DNA from: Flaviflexus ciconiae
Lineage (GTDB): Bacteria > Actinomycetota > Actinomycetes > Actinomycetales > Actinomycetaceae
Reading direction: 5' to 3'
Length of the DNA: 64,000 nucleotides
Assembly (NCBI RefSeq): GCF_003971195.1
Contig: NZ_CP034593.1
Coordinates: 1,178,001-1,242,000 of the forward strand
Shown: in pieces, positions 46,814 through 57,024 of the stretch
Numbering within the stretch: position 1 is the stretch's first letter
Layout: each line of letters opens with the position of its first letter
Position numbers and translations under genes: made by a program
Notes under the pieces: model-generated
Databases searched by the model: none
Told to the model about the DNA's origin: nothing
The model's input: only the letters and a program-made list of their open reading frames with translations

Positions 46814-47505
46814 GCCTGACCTCCCTTGCCGTAGATGCCGCGTTCCTGGTCGGAAACCACGACACCATCAGAAAGCGTGACGACGCGCTTACGCATTTCG
46901 TTCACAATGTCGTAGGCGTGGGTTGCCATGACAACCGTGGTTCCCTTTCGGTTAATGCGATCAAGGAGCGACATGATCCCGCCCGCCGTCTTACGGTCGA
47001 GGTTACCGGTCGGCTCATCGGCAAGGAGAAGCTTGGGGCGGTTCACCATGGCCCGGGCAATGGCGACGCGCTGCAACTCACCGCCGGACAGTTCGGTCAT
47101 CTTCCGCTTTTCCTTGCCGTCCAGACCCACCATTTCCAGGGCCTCGGGCACGGCGGTCCGGATGTGGTGACGGGGCTTGCCAATCACCTGCATGGCGAGC
47201 GCCACGTTGTCGAACACGTTCTTGTCTTCCAGCAAGCGGAAGTCCTGGAAGACGCGGCCCACCTGGCGACGGAGTTTCGGAGTGCGTCGGGCCGACAGTT
47301 CCTTGACGTTCTTCCCCAGCACATAGATCTGCCCGGACGTTGCAGTCTCTTCGCGCAGGCATAGCCTGAGGAACGTGGACTTACCGGAGCCGGAAGGCCC
47401 CACGAGGAAGACGAACTCCCCTCGTTCGATATCGAGAGTCACGTCGTCCAGGGCTGGTTGCGCCCCCGTCTGGTATTTCTTCGTGACGTTCTGAAAAGTG
47501 ATCAT
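46810..47505 (-). CDS. ftsE: cell division ATPase FtsE
   Basis: 231 residues. Walker [14 protein letters not shown], signature [16 protein letters not shown] and Walker [13 protein letters not shown] are intact, with H-loop [15 protein letters not shown]-like segment [13 protein letters not shown] and [27 protein letters not shown] identify FtsE. It works with FtsX to control septal peptidoglycan hydrolysis, here the M23 protein two genes downstream. It follows prfB by 79 bases. Confidence 0.95.
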   Translation of the reverse strand: MITFQNVTKKYQTGAQPALDDVTLDIERGEFVFLVGPSGSGKSTFLRLCLREETATSGQIYVLGKNVKELSARRTPKLRRQVGRVFQDFRLLEDKNVFDNVALAMQVIGKPRHHIRTAVPEALEMVGLDGKEKRKMTELSGGELQRVAIARAMVNRPKLLLADEPTGNLDRKTAGGIMSLLDRINRKGTTVVMATHAYDIVNEMRKRVVTLSDGVVVSDQERGIYGKGGQA

Positions 47506-47584
47506 TCGTGGCCAAGCTCGTGCGACAATAATTCACGATTAAGCTACCGCACCCACTCGGCCACGCGACGAGGCACGCCGTTAT

Positions 47585-48718
47585 CTAATTGTCATCTTCG
47601 GAGTGCTGTCCCACACGCCAGCGAATTCCGGCGTCAATAAATCCGTCGATATCACCGTCAAAAACGTTGTCGGGATTGCCCGATTCGAAACCGGTACGCA
47701 GGTCCTTGACCATCTGGTAGGGATGCGTCACGTACGACCTCATCTGGTCACCCCACGAAGCCTTCACATCGCCAGCGAGCGCCTTCTTCGTGGCGGCCTC
47801 TTCCTCCTGGCGCTGGATAAGGAGCCGTGACTGGAGGACCCGCAGGGCGGCAGCCCTGTTCTGGATCTGGGACTTCTCGTTCTGCATGGAGACGACGATG
47901 CCGGTGGGAAGGTGGGTCATTCGGACAGCGGAGTCCGTCGTGTTGACCGACTGACCGCCGGGACCGGACGAACGGAACACGTCAACCTTGATGTCGGCCT
48001 CGGGAATATCAATGTGGTCAGTCTGCTCGGTAAGCGGAATAACCTCGACGGCCGCGAAGGAGGTTTGGCGGCGGCCCTGGTTGTCGAACGGAGAGATACG
48101 GACCAGGCGGTGGGTACCGGCCTCAACCGAGAGCGTGCCGTAGGCGTAGGGGGCCTGCACCTCAAACGTCGCGGACTTAATGCCGGCCTCTTCCGCGTAG
48201 GACGTGTCAAGCATCTTGACGCTGTAGTTGTTGCGTTCAGCCCAGCGGGAGTACATGCGGACCAGCATTTCAGCGAAGTCGGCAGCATCCACGCCACCGG
48301 CACCGGCGCGTACGGTGACGACTGCCTCGCGCGAGTCGTATTCGCCCGACAGGAGCGTCTTGATCTCGAGGTCGTCAAGGTCCTTGTGGATCTTCTTCAG
48401 TTCGCGGTCGGCCTCAGCGTAAAGCTCAGCACCGGACTCCTCGTCGGTTTCCGCTTCCTCCGACGCCATCTCCACCATGACCTCAACGTCATCGATGCGA
48501 GCTTCCATGGCGTTAATGCGGTTGAGCTCTGACTGGGCGTGCGAGAGTTTGGAGGTGACCGCCTGCGCCTTCTCCTGGTCATCCCACAGATCGGGCGCTG
48601 ACGATTCCTCGGTCAGCTCAGCGATCCGCTTCTTCAAACCTTCTGGGTCGGTGACGAGGCGGATCTGCTCGAAAGTCGAGCGAATATCGGAGATCTCTGC
48701 AGAATAATCAGTAGCCAC
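47585..48718 (-). CDS. prfB: peptide chain release factor 2
   Basis: 377 residues. The class I release factor has [17 protein letters not shown] with the universal GGQ, and [10 protein letters not shown] upstream. The stop-codon reading domain, [19 protein letters not shown] ([23 protein letters not shown]), lies before it. The frame is uninterrupted from GTG 48718 to the stop, so the autoregulatory UGA frameshift of many bacteria is absent. GGAAGG is close upstream. First gene of prfB-ftsE-ftsX-M23-smpB. Confidence 0.94.
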   Translation of the reverse strand: MATDYSAEISDIRSTFEQIRLVTDPEGLKKRIAELTEESSAPDLWDDQEKAQAVTSKLSHAQSELNRINAMEARIDDVEVMVEMASEEAETDEESGAELYAEADRELKKIHKDLDDLEIKTLLSGEYDSREAVVTVRAGAGGVDAADFAEMLVRMYSRWAERNNYSVKMLDTSYAEEAGIKSATFEVQAPYAYGTLSVEAGTHRLVRISPFDNQGRRQTSFAAVEVIPLTEQTDHIDIPEADIKVDVFRSSGPGGQSVNTTDSAVRMTHLPTGIVVSMQNEKSQIQNRAAALRVLQSRLLIQRQEEEAATKKALAGDVKASWGDQMRSYVTHPYQMVKDLRTGFESGNPDNVFDGDIDGFIDAGIRWRVGQHSEDDN

Positions 48719-48811
48719 GCCTTCCAGGCTACGGCAAAAACCACCTGTCAGCGTAGCCACATCCCGGAGTGTGACGTGGCAGGTAGGGTCCCAATCGCAT
48801 AAGTTGATCTC

Positions 48812-49800
48812 GTGGCACACTCATCCCTCTACCTCGCGGCTATCGCCGTTTCCGCCCTCGAGGACGTCGAAATCGTCGCGACCCGTCCTCCGTTTGAGGA
48901 GACCCCCGACTATCTTCTCGGGGCGCTTTGGACTCTCAGGGCCGGCACTGGGTTGTGAAACTTCCCCGCCACCAACTCGCAGGAGCTTCACTCGAAGCCG
49001 AAGCATCGCTTGCCCCCGGTCTTATCAAGGCCGTCGACGAAGGTAACCTACCCTTCGATGTTGTCCGCCCCAAGGCCTTCACCACGGTGAAGGAGGGCGG
49101 CCGGGCCATGGTGTTCCGCGAACCGTTTGGTCAAACGATCTCCCTCGAAGAACTCACGAAGGCTGGAGCACAGTCAGTGGGACGCGTACTCGGCGCCCTC
49201 CACGAGCTCGACACCCAGGTCTTTATCGACGCCGGTGTCCCCAGCTACGACGCAGCCGGTCTGCGTCAGCGCCTCACAACCGAACTCGAGGACGTTGCCC
49301 TCACCCGCATGGCTCCCTCAAGCCTGCTGGGCCGCTGGGACACATGGATTGCCGATGACGAGCTCTGGCAGATCAACACCGTCCCGGTTCACGGGGATAT
49401 GGATGAGGACAACGTCCTCTGGTCCAACGGTCAAGTCTCCGCGATCACCTCATTCGGTGAAGCCCACGTCGGCGACCCGGCAATCGACTTCGTGTGGCTC
49501 GCCAACACCCTCGACCTTGACCTGCTTGACACCGTCACCGAGTCCTACGCGATGGCGAGAGGAACGGGAGGCGATGCCCACCTGCTCGACCGAGTAGCCC
49601 TCCACTCCGAGTTCGCTCTGGCCCGCTGGCTCCTCCACGGCACGAGGATCGACTCCCCCGAAATCATCGAGGAAGCCCGCGCCATGCTCATCGAACTGGA
49701 CGAAACAATCGCGAGCGACCCCGACGAGATCTCCGGCCCCAGGTGGCAGATGGAGGTGCCGAGCGCAACGACGCCCGTCACCTCCCCCGACGAAGATTGA
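48812..49800 (+). CDS. aminoglycoside-phosphotransferase-fold kinase (one-base frameshift)
   Basis: The frame from GTG 48812 ([37 protein letters not shown]) breaks at a G4 run at 48920-48923. One added G leads into [29 protein letters not shown] and the rest, 329 residues in all. [41 protein letters not shown] carries the catalytic HGD, the Asn and the second metal Asp of the APH/macrolide kinase fold. Substrate unknown. It is divergent from prfB and convergent with adnB. Confidence 0.78.
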
Positions 49801-49907
49801 TTGAAGAAGCCACTCGGATTGAAGAAACCAATGGCATTCACGGAGGAGTGCTAACTGATTAAGACCGCCAGCAATCGGCTGTCTCAATCTTTTATTCAAC
49901 GTGAATC

Positions 49908-49923
49908 GTCTCCCCCGGGAGAC
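49908..49923. terminator. small hairpin between convergent genes
   Basis: GTCTCCC-CC-GGGAGAC lies between the phosphotransferase and adnB 3' ends. An 18-bp direct repeat GATTGAAGAA(G/A)CCA is present twice at 49795-49830. Confidence 0.35.
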
Positions 49924-49943
49924 TTGGTACATCTCCGGGCGGT

Positions 49944-52900
49944 CTAGGCCGTCTCCTTCACCTGTTCAAGCAGGCTGCCGATGATGGTTTCCAGTTCCTC
50001 TTCGGGAATCGGATCGACATGATGGAGCCGCTTGGCCTCGTCCTTCTCGCCGAGATAGGCGAAGGTGGCTGAGATCAGAGACTGATCAACACCGGTGGTA
50101 CGCGACCACGCCAGCCGGTAGAGATGTAGCTGGAGTTCTCTACTTGGCATGTCCTTCTCCGACGGGCACCGCCCTGTCTTCCAGTCAACGATCCGCAGCC
50201 GTTCCTGCCCCGTCTCGGGATCAGTGCCGTCACTGAACACGGCATCGACGGTGCCTCGCATGGGAACACCTGCGACAACGACATCGACAGGCGCTTCTAC
50301 TGCGACCGGGATATCACCGGAGGAAACGAACGGGATCGACTCAAACCGCTGAATCAGTTCGGCTACACGCGGGTTGTTGAGGTCAAGGCCAAGCACCTGA
50401 TCAGCATCGCCCGACACATCGATGAGGTCGGCGGTACGCGGGGCGCCGTACCTGCTTGCAATGTATTCGTGGATCTGCTGCCCGAGCCGTGCCGCTCGGG
50501 CCGGCTCAGTCGGGATTGGTCGCTCAAGGTCGGTCCGGAACTTCACCGGATCCGCCGCCATCTGAACCACGCCATTAGCAGTCAGGTGCCCGATCTCGAA
50601 CTCCTCAGCATCGTCCCCATCCAGCAGGGCAAGAAGATCGGAGAGGGATTCCCGCACCCAACCCGAAGCTTCCGACACGGCTTCCGACATGTCTTCTGCC
50701 GTTCTCGGTACTCGTCCCGCAACGAATTCAGCGGCTTCCCGAGTCTGTTCGGTCGCGCCCCTGTTCATGTCGGCCATCCACTGTCCCGACATGAGCTCGT
50801 CGGTCTCATCCGCATCGACCTCGGGAATCTCGGTCATGCTGACACCGCTCAACGGAGCGTCAATGCCAAGGAGGAGTCGCGAGGGGCCCCTCTTCCGTTT
50901 CGCATTCGCTGGGTCCTTTTCGATGGCTTCCCGCTCCGCCATTTCCTGCTCCGGTCTTTCAAACCAATAGCCGGCAAGTAGAAGGCGACTGCGGGGCCGC
51001 GTCATCGCAACGTAGGCTAGCCTGCGGATCTCCCGATTCTCATGGTCTGCCATATCTTCGCTGAGCCAGGCAAGATAGCTCGCCTCTAGTTCCTTGGGTG
51101 TCTCAGGGTCCTTCCACCTCCATTGCGGGATCGAGTGAGCATCCTCTTGCATCCACGTGGGAATCTTGCCGTAATACGAAAGCCACGGTTTCGTCGGTTT
51201 CATTGTTAGCAGGTCGAAGCCCCCGTGCCGCAGTTCCGGTATCGCAACATAGTCCCATTCGAGACCCTTAGCGCCATGAATGGTCATGATTGTGACGGTG
51301 TTGGGGTTTTCCAGCTCGTCCTTTGTCACGCCCTCTGATTCAAGCGCTAGATCGGCTAGCGGGAGATCTCCATCGTCATCACCCTTGTCCTTTTCCTCAA
51401 CGAGGTCGAGCCAGTCAAGGAATGCCTCCAGAGTTGCACCCTCGGTATTCTCCGAGTACCCGGCCGCCATGCGCTGAAGTGACAGGAGGCTGGCGCGGCC
51501 AATCCCGCCTGATGCTGAACGAGAGGCCACCTCAGTCTCGATTCCCACGAGCCGGACAGCAAGTCCAACGAGGTCTTCCAGACGCGAGTAGCGAGCCTCC
51601 GTCAGTGCCTTGAGCCAGGCCTTTAGGAGGCCAAGCCGTTCCTTGCCTGCGGGGCTTACCTTGGAAGATTCCACGTTATCGAGAACCTCAACAAAAGATC
51701 TCTCAGAATCGTCGCGATAGACCCGTTCCTTCCGGAGCAGGTTCAGTGCTTGAATGTCGGCGGGTGAAATATTGAGGTAGGCAAGCATTCGCATGATGGC
51801 TTCCCCTCGCGGCGGATTAGAAACCGCCCTGAGAAGGCCCTGATTGTCTTGACCTCCGGCTGAGTGATCGCACTTTGATTACCGTGCTCGATAAACGGAA
51901 TGTCAAGCTCCGCGAGAGCGTCCGCAATCGGTTTCATGGTTTTACGAGCCCGGCACAGCACCGCAATGGATGGGCCCTGTCCCTTGTTGTCACCAGCATG
52001 AGCCCTGCGGTACTCGTCGATATCACGGGCAATCGCTTTGAAGGAGTCATCCTTCATGACCTCGAAGGAAATCTGGACTTCTCCCCCGGTCGTATTGAAG
52101 GCTTCAAGCGGCGCAACGTTGAGGCCGCTTTTAGCTGCGTGTGCTCGGAGAGGTGCAGCGACCGCGTTAGCTGCCTCAAGGATTTCGCCCTTGTTCCGGA
52201 ACGCGGTCGCCAGCGAATACTGCGGCATTTTCTTCCCTGGCTCAGCGAAGTTCCGGGTGAAGTCAGCCAGGGCATCGGCTGATGCTCCTCGCCATCCATA
52301 GATTGCCTGGTTTGGGTCACCAACCGCAGTAACATCGTGACCACCGGCAAACACGTCGGCGAGAAACTTGGCCTGGTTTACCGAGGTGTCCTGGTATTCG
52401 TCGAGAAGGACCAGCCTGTGCTCATCACGAAGGGATTGAACAATATCGGGGCGTGCCTGGAGGACCCGATGTGCAACAGCAACCTGGTCGGCGTACTCGG
52501 TGAGGCGGTTCACCTTCTTGTACGCAAGATATTCGTCCACAACATCCAGCGCGGCTAGCCGAGTCTCGTGGGTCGGGAAGTGCCTCTTGACCGCGGCATC
52601 CTTTGGAGTCATTGTTTCTACGCCAAGCTCCCGCAGGTGGCTATCGAACTCCACCATGCCTTCACGAACGTCGTCGGTTGTGAGTTCATTGTTGAGGATT
52701 GTGGCGGCAAGGTCCTTGATCCGATCAGCAATAGTCCCGAGCTGATTCTCGTTGTCCTTACCGAATCCACCTTTCCAGTTCCTCACAAGGTCATGGATGA
52801 TCTGGTACTGCTCAGCATCCGTGATGAGACGCGACGACGGGTCAACTCCAACGATCAGTCCATGCTCAGTGGCGATTCCTGACGCAAAGGCGTTGTATGT

Positions 52901-53239
52901 CGCGACGATGGGGCGAGACAGAATCACGGTCTCTTCATCGATTGCCGTGGCCCCAATTCGTGCGGCTTTACGGAGCATCGCAGCAATTCTGGTCGACAGC
53001 TCATTTGCTGCTTTCTTTGTGAACGTCAGGCCGAGAACCTGCCCGGGTTCCACGTGGCCTGCGGCCACGTGGTAGACCACCCGTAGTGCCATCGTCTTTG
53101 TCTTACCGGCGCCGGCACCAGCAATAACAAGCGATGGCTCGGGGCCGCCCATGATGACCTCGAGCTGATCGGGCGTTGGCGCAAAGCCATCAACTTCCTG
53201 GAGGAAGGCGGAAGCACCTTCGGGAGTTTGTAGGTTCAC
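49944..53239 (-). CDS. adnB: helicase-nuclease subunit AdnB (one-base frameshift)
   Basis: UvrD-type motor of the AdnAB helicase-nuclease that resects double-strand breaks. Walker A AGAGAGKTKTMALR, Walker B LVLLDEYQDTSVNQ, motif III AVGDPNQAIYGWRGAS and the C-terminal RecB-like nuclease RIVDWKTGRCPSE (DWKTG) are present. The frame breaks at about 51832-51835. One added base restores IRAFLRAVSNPPRGEAIMRMLAYLN and a product of 1098 residues, the size of mycobacterial AdnB. The ATG at 53239 overlaps the adnA stop by four bases. Confidence 0.87.
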
Positions 53240-56200
53240 GAGAACAGGGCTCCTTCTTCATACAGCGGGCACACAACTTTCGCCGAGCAATATCTGCAGG
53301 CGTCATTCTCACGAGCCCCAAGGTCCACTCCGCCCAGTTCGTTCTTCACTTCAATAAGCATCTCGTCTACCTGAGCCCGACCTTCATCAGTTAGCGGATC
53401 TTGCTCGCGGGTCTTCGGTAATCCGCTCTTATCGGCCTCTGAAACATGGACGAGTTTCGCTCCGGCTGTCGCTTGTCCCGTCTCCTTTTCGTACAGCCAC
53501 TGGTATACCTTCAGCTGTGGATTCTCCTGCACCAGGGTTTTGCTCTTAGGTTTCCCCGTCTTAAAGTCAACGATCACCGGACCATCTGGAGTTTCTTCGA
53601 TCCGGTCAATACGACCCGCAACGGTGAAGCTGTCTGTTTCAACTCGGACGGTCCGCTCAACAATTCCTTTCGGATGTTCTCTCAGGTAGTTAGAAAGAGT
53701 TTCGACCTGGAAGAGGAGTATTTCCCTTTCGAACTCCCGCTCGTAGCCGTCCGCCAGATCGGCCGCATAGTCATCCCACATCGCTTCGACACTCTCCATC
53801 ATGGCTTGAAGGTCTCCGTCGGGATGTTTTTCAGCAAGCTCGTGCACAAAGGTTCCTCGGGACAGGGCACGCACATCTTCGACATTCTTCAGGCCGGCCG
53901 CTTCCATAAACCATTTGAGTGTGCACTTCAGAATGTTCTCAACGCTTGATGGCGAGATCCTAGTTGATGCTTCCCACGGCTCAGGGTTGCTCGGTTCGAG
54001 AGTCGGGATCCACGTTTCGGGTGCCACACCGATTCGATCGCTCGGACTCCATGTCGGCAAGGACGCCAAGATATCGGCGGCAAGCTCACGGTCAGAGTCG
54101 CGCACGCGCAGGGTCGGGTCGCTGATCGCGGAGCGCAGCCTACCAATCACACCGGGGATTGACATGGAAAGCTGGCTCGACTCGATGTGCTCTATATCGG
54201 CCTCGGTTGCGATGAGGTCAATGAACCGCGAGTGCGAGGTATCTTCGGAATCGACCGCGGTAAAGACGAGTTCCTTCCTGGCGCGACCGATCGAGAATGC
54301 CAGCATGCGTAGCTCGTCGTCGAGGACGGAGCGCAGGCCGGAGATCCCGTCCGTGAGCCGGTCGAGGTGAAGCTCGGCAAGGCGACCCGCACCGAACAGC
54401 CCGTCTCTGATTCGCAGGTTTGGCCAAGCCCCATCATTCAGATCGGCAACGATCACGAGTTCGAAGTCTTGGCCGATTGCCATGGCGGGGGTTAGCAGGT
54501 GGACGCCACTTTCCCGACCGGTCCTTGCGATCGAGTCCTCAGCGATGTCCTGTCCTTCAAGCTCGTCTATCAGCTGAGCTGCCGTGGTCCTGGCATCGCG
54601 GTCAACCATGCGCTGGGCGACGCGGAACATCTGCATAACCGAGTCGAGCATGGCGCCCGAGGACCTGCTGGTGGGTCCACCGGATAGTGCACGCTCACGC
54701 CAGTCTTCGGCAAGCCCAACGGCTTCCCACGCTTCCCAGAGAACAGCCTCGGCATCAAGACCGCTTGCGATTGCAACGCGTACCTTGTCGAGGATGTGGG
54801 AGAGCTTTCTAAGGGGGTGGGCCCAATCATCCTTCGGCGGCTCTACGAGAGCGTCCCGCACCGGGGTCTCAGATTCTCCAAATGCGGCGTTAACGTGCTG
54901 GACGAGGGTCCTACGATGAGAGGGCTCGAGCCCGATAACGGGAGATGATAGAAGGCCGAGCAGGTCCGCATCAGCTAGTTCTCCTCCGCCCGCTTCGCGG
55001 ATGATGTCCATGAGGGCACGGACGACCCTGCTGTACCTCAGGGGCTGGTTTCTGGCGGCGGGACGCACCCGCACCCCGGCCTCGCGTAGGACGCGTTCGA
55101 TCTCGGTGTGGGCGCCGCGTGAGCGGGTGATGATGGCGATGTCGTCGTAGCGGAGGTTACCGCGGACGTGTTCACGGCGGATCATGCGGGCTATGCCCGA
55201 GAGCTGCTGGTCGCCACCGGGGAAAGTCGTAATTGAGAAAGCATCTTCACCGTCTGCGGCCTCGGGCTTGCGATGTTCGCCGGTTCCGGCCACCCCTATT
55301 CTGGCAATGAGTGAATCTTGGAGGGCGGCGAGCTTGGCTCCTGCCCGATGCCGCTTTTCGAGCGTGACCAGGCCTGCATTCACGCCGAGCCCGGGCTTAC
55401 TGCCGCGAGCCAGTCCCGGAAGGTGTGCAATGCCGCCGCGAAAACCTTCGACCGCGGTGTCGGGGTCCGCGGTCATGACCAGCCGAGCGCCCCTACCGTC
55501 ACCGGGAATTATGTCGTGAACGGATGAGAGCAGCGATGCTGTTGCGAGCGTGGCGTTCTGATAGTCATCGACAAGGACCCAGTCCCAGGTCGGCATTGCG
55601 CCCTGCGACCATGCATCGGGCGTGGCGAGCAGGCGTGCGGCCTGGTGGACAAGGCGAGCGTGGTCGAAGCGGTCCGCTCCCGCTCCGCCGGGCGCTGTCG
55701 CATCCTCGAGGGCCAGAGCGTTCTCGTAGTGGTCCATGAGGTGCCCGACGGCGATCCAGTTTTCCTCGCTGCGGTCGGTTCCGAGCTGGACGAGGTCGGC
55801 ACCGGATAGGCCGAGTTCAGCGGCACGGGTCAGCAGGTCGCGGAGTTCGGCGCGGAATCCCGGCAGGGCAATAACGTCGGGCGTGATCGCTTCGGGCCAC
55901 GGGATTTGGTCCCCAATCTCCGCAAGCAGCTCGGTGATAATGGCGTCTTGTCCGGGACCGGTAATGAGTTCGGGGGTTTGCCGTCCGCGGTCGGCCGCGT
56001 ATTCCTGGAGGATTCCAAAAGCCCACGCTTGGGCGGTTCGAACAGAAACGTTGTGCGGGAGCCTGCCGTGACGCAGGGTAAGTTTGGAGCGAAGATCGTC
56101 GGCGGCCTTGCGGCCCGCGGCGAGCAGAACCAGGGATTGGCCTCCTTCGATGATGTGGGAGGCAGCTTCCAGAAGGACCGTGGTCTTACCTGTTCCCGAT

Positions 56201-56283
56201 GCTCCTGTGATGACAGTGGCGGTGGCTCCCGCTGCTGTCTTAATTGCACGCCGTTGTGAATCATCAAGGTCGAGTTGCTCCAT
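53236..56283 (-). CDS. adnA: helicase-nuclease subunit AdnA
   Basis: 1015 residues. Walker A ITGASGTGKTTVLLEA is intact; Walker B reads WVLVDDYQNA (Asp-Asp instead of Asp-Glu), as expected for the weaker motor subunit. The nuclease domain is VIVDFKTGKPKSKTLVQENPQLKVYQWLYEKE. The four cysteines for an Fe-S cluster are seen partly in CRYCSAKVVCPLY near the end. AdnA pairs with AdnB encoded immediately downstream. AdnAB replaces RecBCD in many actinobacteria. Confidence 0.88.
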   Translation of the reverse strand: MEQLDLDDSQRRAIKTAAGATATVITGASGTGKTTVLLEAASHIIEGGQSLVLLAAGRKAADDLRSKLTLRHGRLPHNVSVRTAQAWAFGILQEYAADRGRQTPELITGPGQDAIITELLAEIGDQIPWPEAITPDVIALPGFRAELRDLLTRAAELGLSGADLVQLGTDRSEENWIAVGHLMDHYENALALEDATAPGGAGADRFDHARLVHQAARLLATPDAWSQGAMPTWDWVLVDDYQNATLATASLLSSVHDIIPGDGRGARLVMTADPDTAVEGFRGGIAHLPGLARGSKPGLGVNAGLVTLEKRHRAGAKLAALQDSLIARIGVAGTGEHRKPEAADGEDAFSITTFPGGDQQLSGIARMIRREHVRGNLRYDDIAIITRSRGAHTEIERVLREAGVRVRPAARNQPLRYSRVVRALMDIIREAGGGELADADLLGLLSSPVIGLEPSHRRTLVQHVNAAFGESETPVRDALVEPPKDDWAHPLRKLSHILDKVRVAIASGLDAEAVLWEAWEAVGLAEDWRERALSGGPTSRSSGAMLDSVMQMFRVAQRMVDRDARTTAAQLIDELEGQDIAEDSIARTGRESGVHLLTPAMAIGQDFELVIVADLNDGAWPNLRIRDGLFGAGRLAELHLDRLTDGISGLRSVLDDELRMLAFSIGRARKELVFTAVDSEDTSHSRFIDLIATEADIEHIESSQLSMSIPGVIGRLRSAISDPTLRVRDSDRELAADILASLPTWSPSDRIGVAPETWIPTLEPSNPEPWEASTRISPSSVENILKCTLKWFMEAAGLKNVEDVRALSRGTFVHELAEKHPDGDLQAMMESVEAMWDDYAADLADGYEREFEREILLFQVETLSNYLREHPKGIVERTVRVETDSFTVAGRIDRIEETPDGPVIVDFKTGKPKSKTLVQENPQLKVYQWLYEKETGQATAGAKLVHVSEADKSGLPKTREQDPLTDEGRAQVDEMLIEVKNELGGVDLGARENDACRYCSAKVVCPLYEEGALFS

Positions 56284-56371
56284 GGCATTTACGATACGTC
56301 AGGCCGGGGGCCGATTTGTTTCACTTTTCGGCTAGTGACGAATCGATAAGGGTGTTCCCCTTCTTCTTTCG

Positions 56372-56377
56372 TACGAT
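56372..56377 (+). promoter_or_regulatory. -10 box of a probably leaderless DUF3107 mRNA
   Basis: TACGAT ends seven bases before ATG 56385, and no ribosome site lies between. No clear -35 was seen. Confidence 0.4.
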
Positions 56378-56384
56378 TGTAGCT

Positions 56385-56609
56385 ATGGAAATTCAGATTG
56401 GAATTCAGAACATCGCCCGCGAACTCACCTTCGAGGTCGACCAGACCGCTGACGAGATTGCCGCAGCTGTCACGGAGGCTATCTCCTCGAACGGTGTCTT
56501 CACCGTCAACGACACCAAGGGTCGCCGCGCCATCGTCCCGGTATCTACCCTCGCCTATGTTTCCACCGGTGAGGATGAGCCCCGCCGCGTCGGCTTCGGC
56601 CACCAGTAA
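56385..56609 (+). CDS. DUF3107 family protein
   Basis: 74 residues: EIQIGIQNIARELTFEVDQTADEIAAAVTEAISSNGVFTVNDTKGRRAIVPVSTLAYVSTGEDEPRRVGFG. This is the small actinobacterial DUF3107 family, often next to DNA-repair or helicase genes. Function unknown. The start lies at the predicted transcription start. It is divergent from adnA. Confidence 0.9.
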   Translation: MEIQIGIQNIARELTFEVDQTADEIAAAVTEAISSNGVFTVNDTKGRRAIVPVSTLAYVSTGEDEPRRVGFGHQ

Positions 56610-57024
56610 GCCCTCGGTGTGAGCCCGGTCCGTTGGTGGCCGGGCTATCCAGGCAACCCACCTTTCGGCTCTGGAGAGCCACGCACATAGCATCCCGGTT
56701 CGTTTGTGCGCCGTGCGGGAACGCTTCGGACCACGCAAGTCGATCCGTTTCTGGATGTGCGCAAAGTAGCGCTACCACCCACTTCCAGGGAGGCACGGCG
56801 GCGATCATTCTTACCTTCTCACTTCCTCTGCCTACGCGCATTGCACGGTTGATCCCAACACAGATCCACGCGTTTCGTACGAACTGGACTAGGATGATCG
56901 TGAAGGTTGACCGGTCGTGCTGTTGACATTGACTTATCCCGCCGGATTCCCGGCACTGCTTCTTGGCGATCGGCTACCGGTGCTCTCGAGCACCCCCGTT
57001 TGCTCATGAAATAAAAGGATACGA
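56610..57024. other. 415-base intergenic stretch
   Basis: No supported gene on either strand. It must contain the promoter and leader of the DEAD-box helicase gene. AAAAGGATACGA is the ribosome site at its right end. No stable hairpin was recognised. Confidence 0.45.

Noticed and set aside
47585..48718. Programmed +1 frameshift in prfB
   Set aside because: The frame is continuous from GTG 48718; no in-frame UGA preceded by CUU is present near codon 25.
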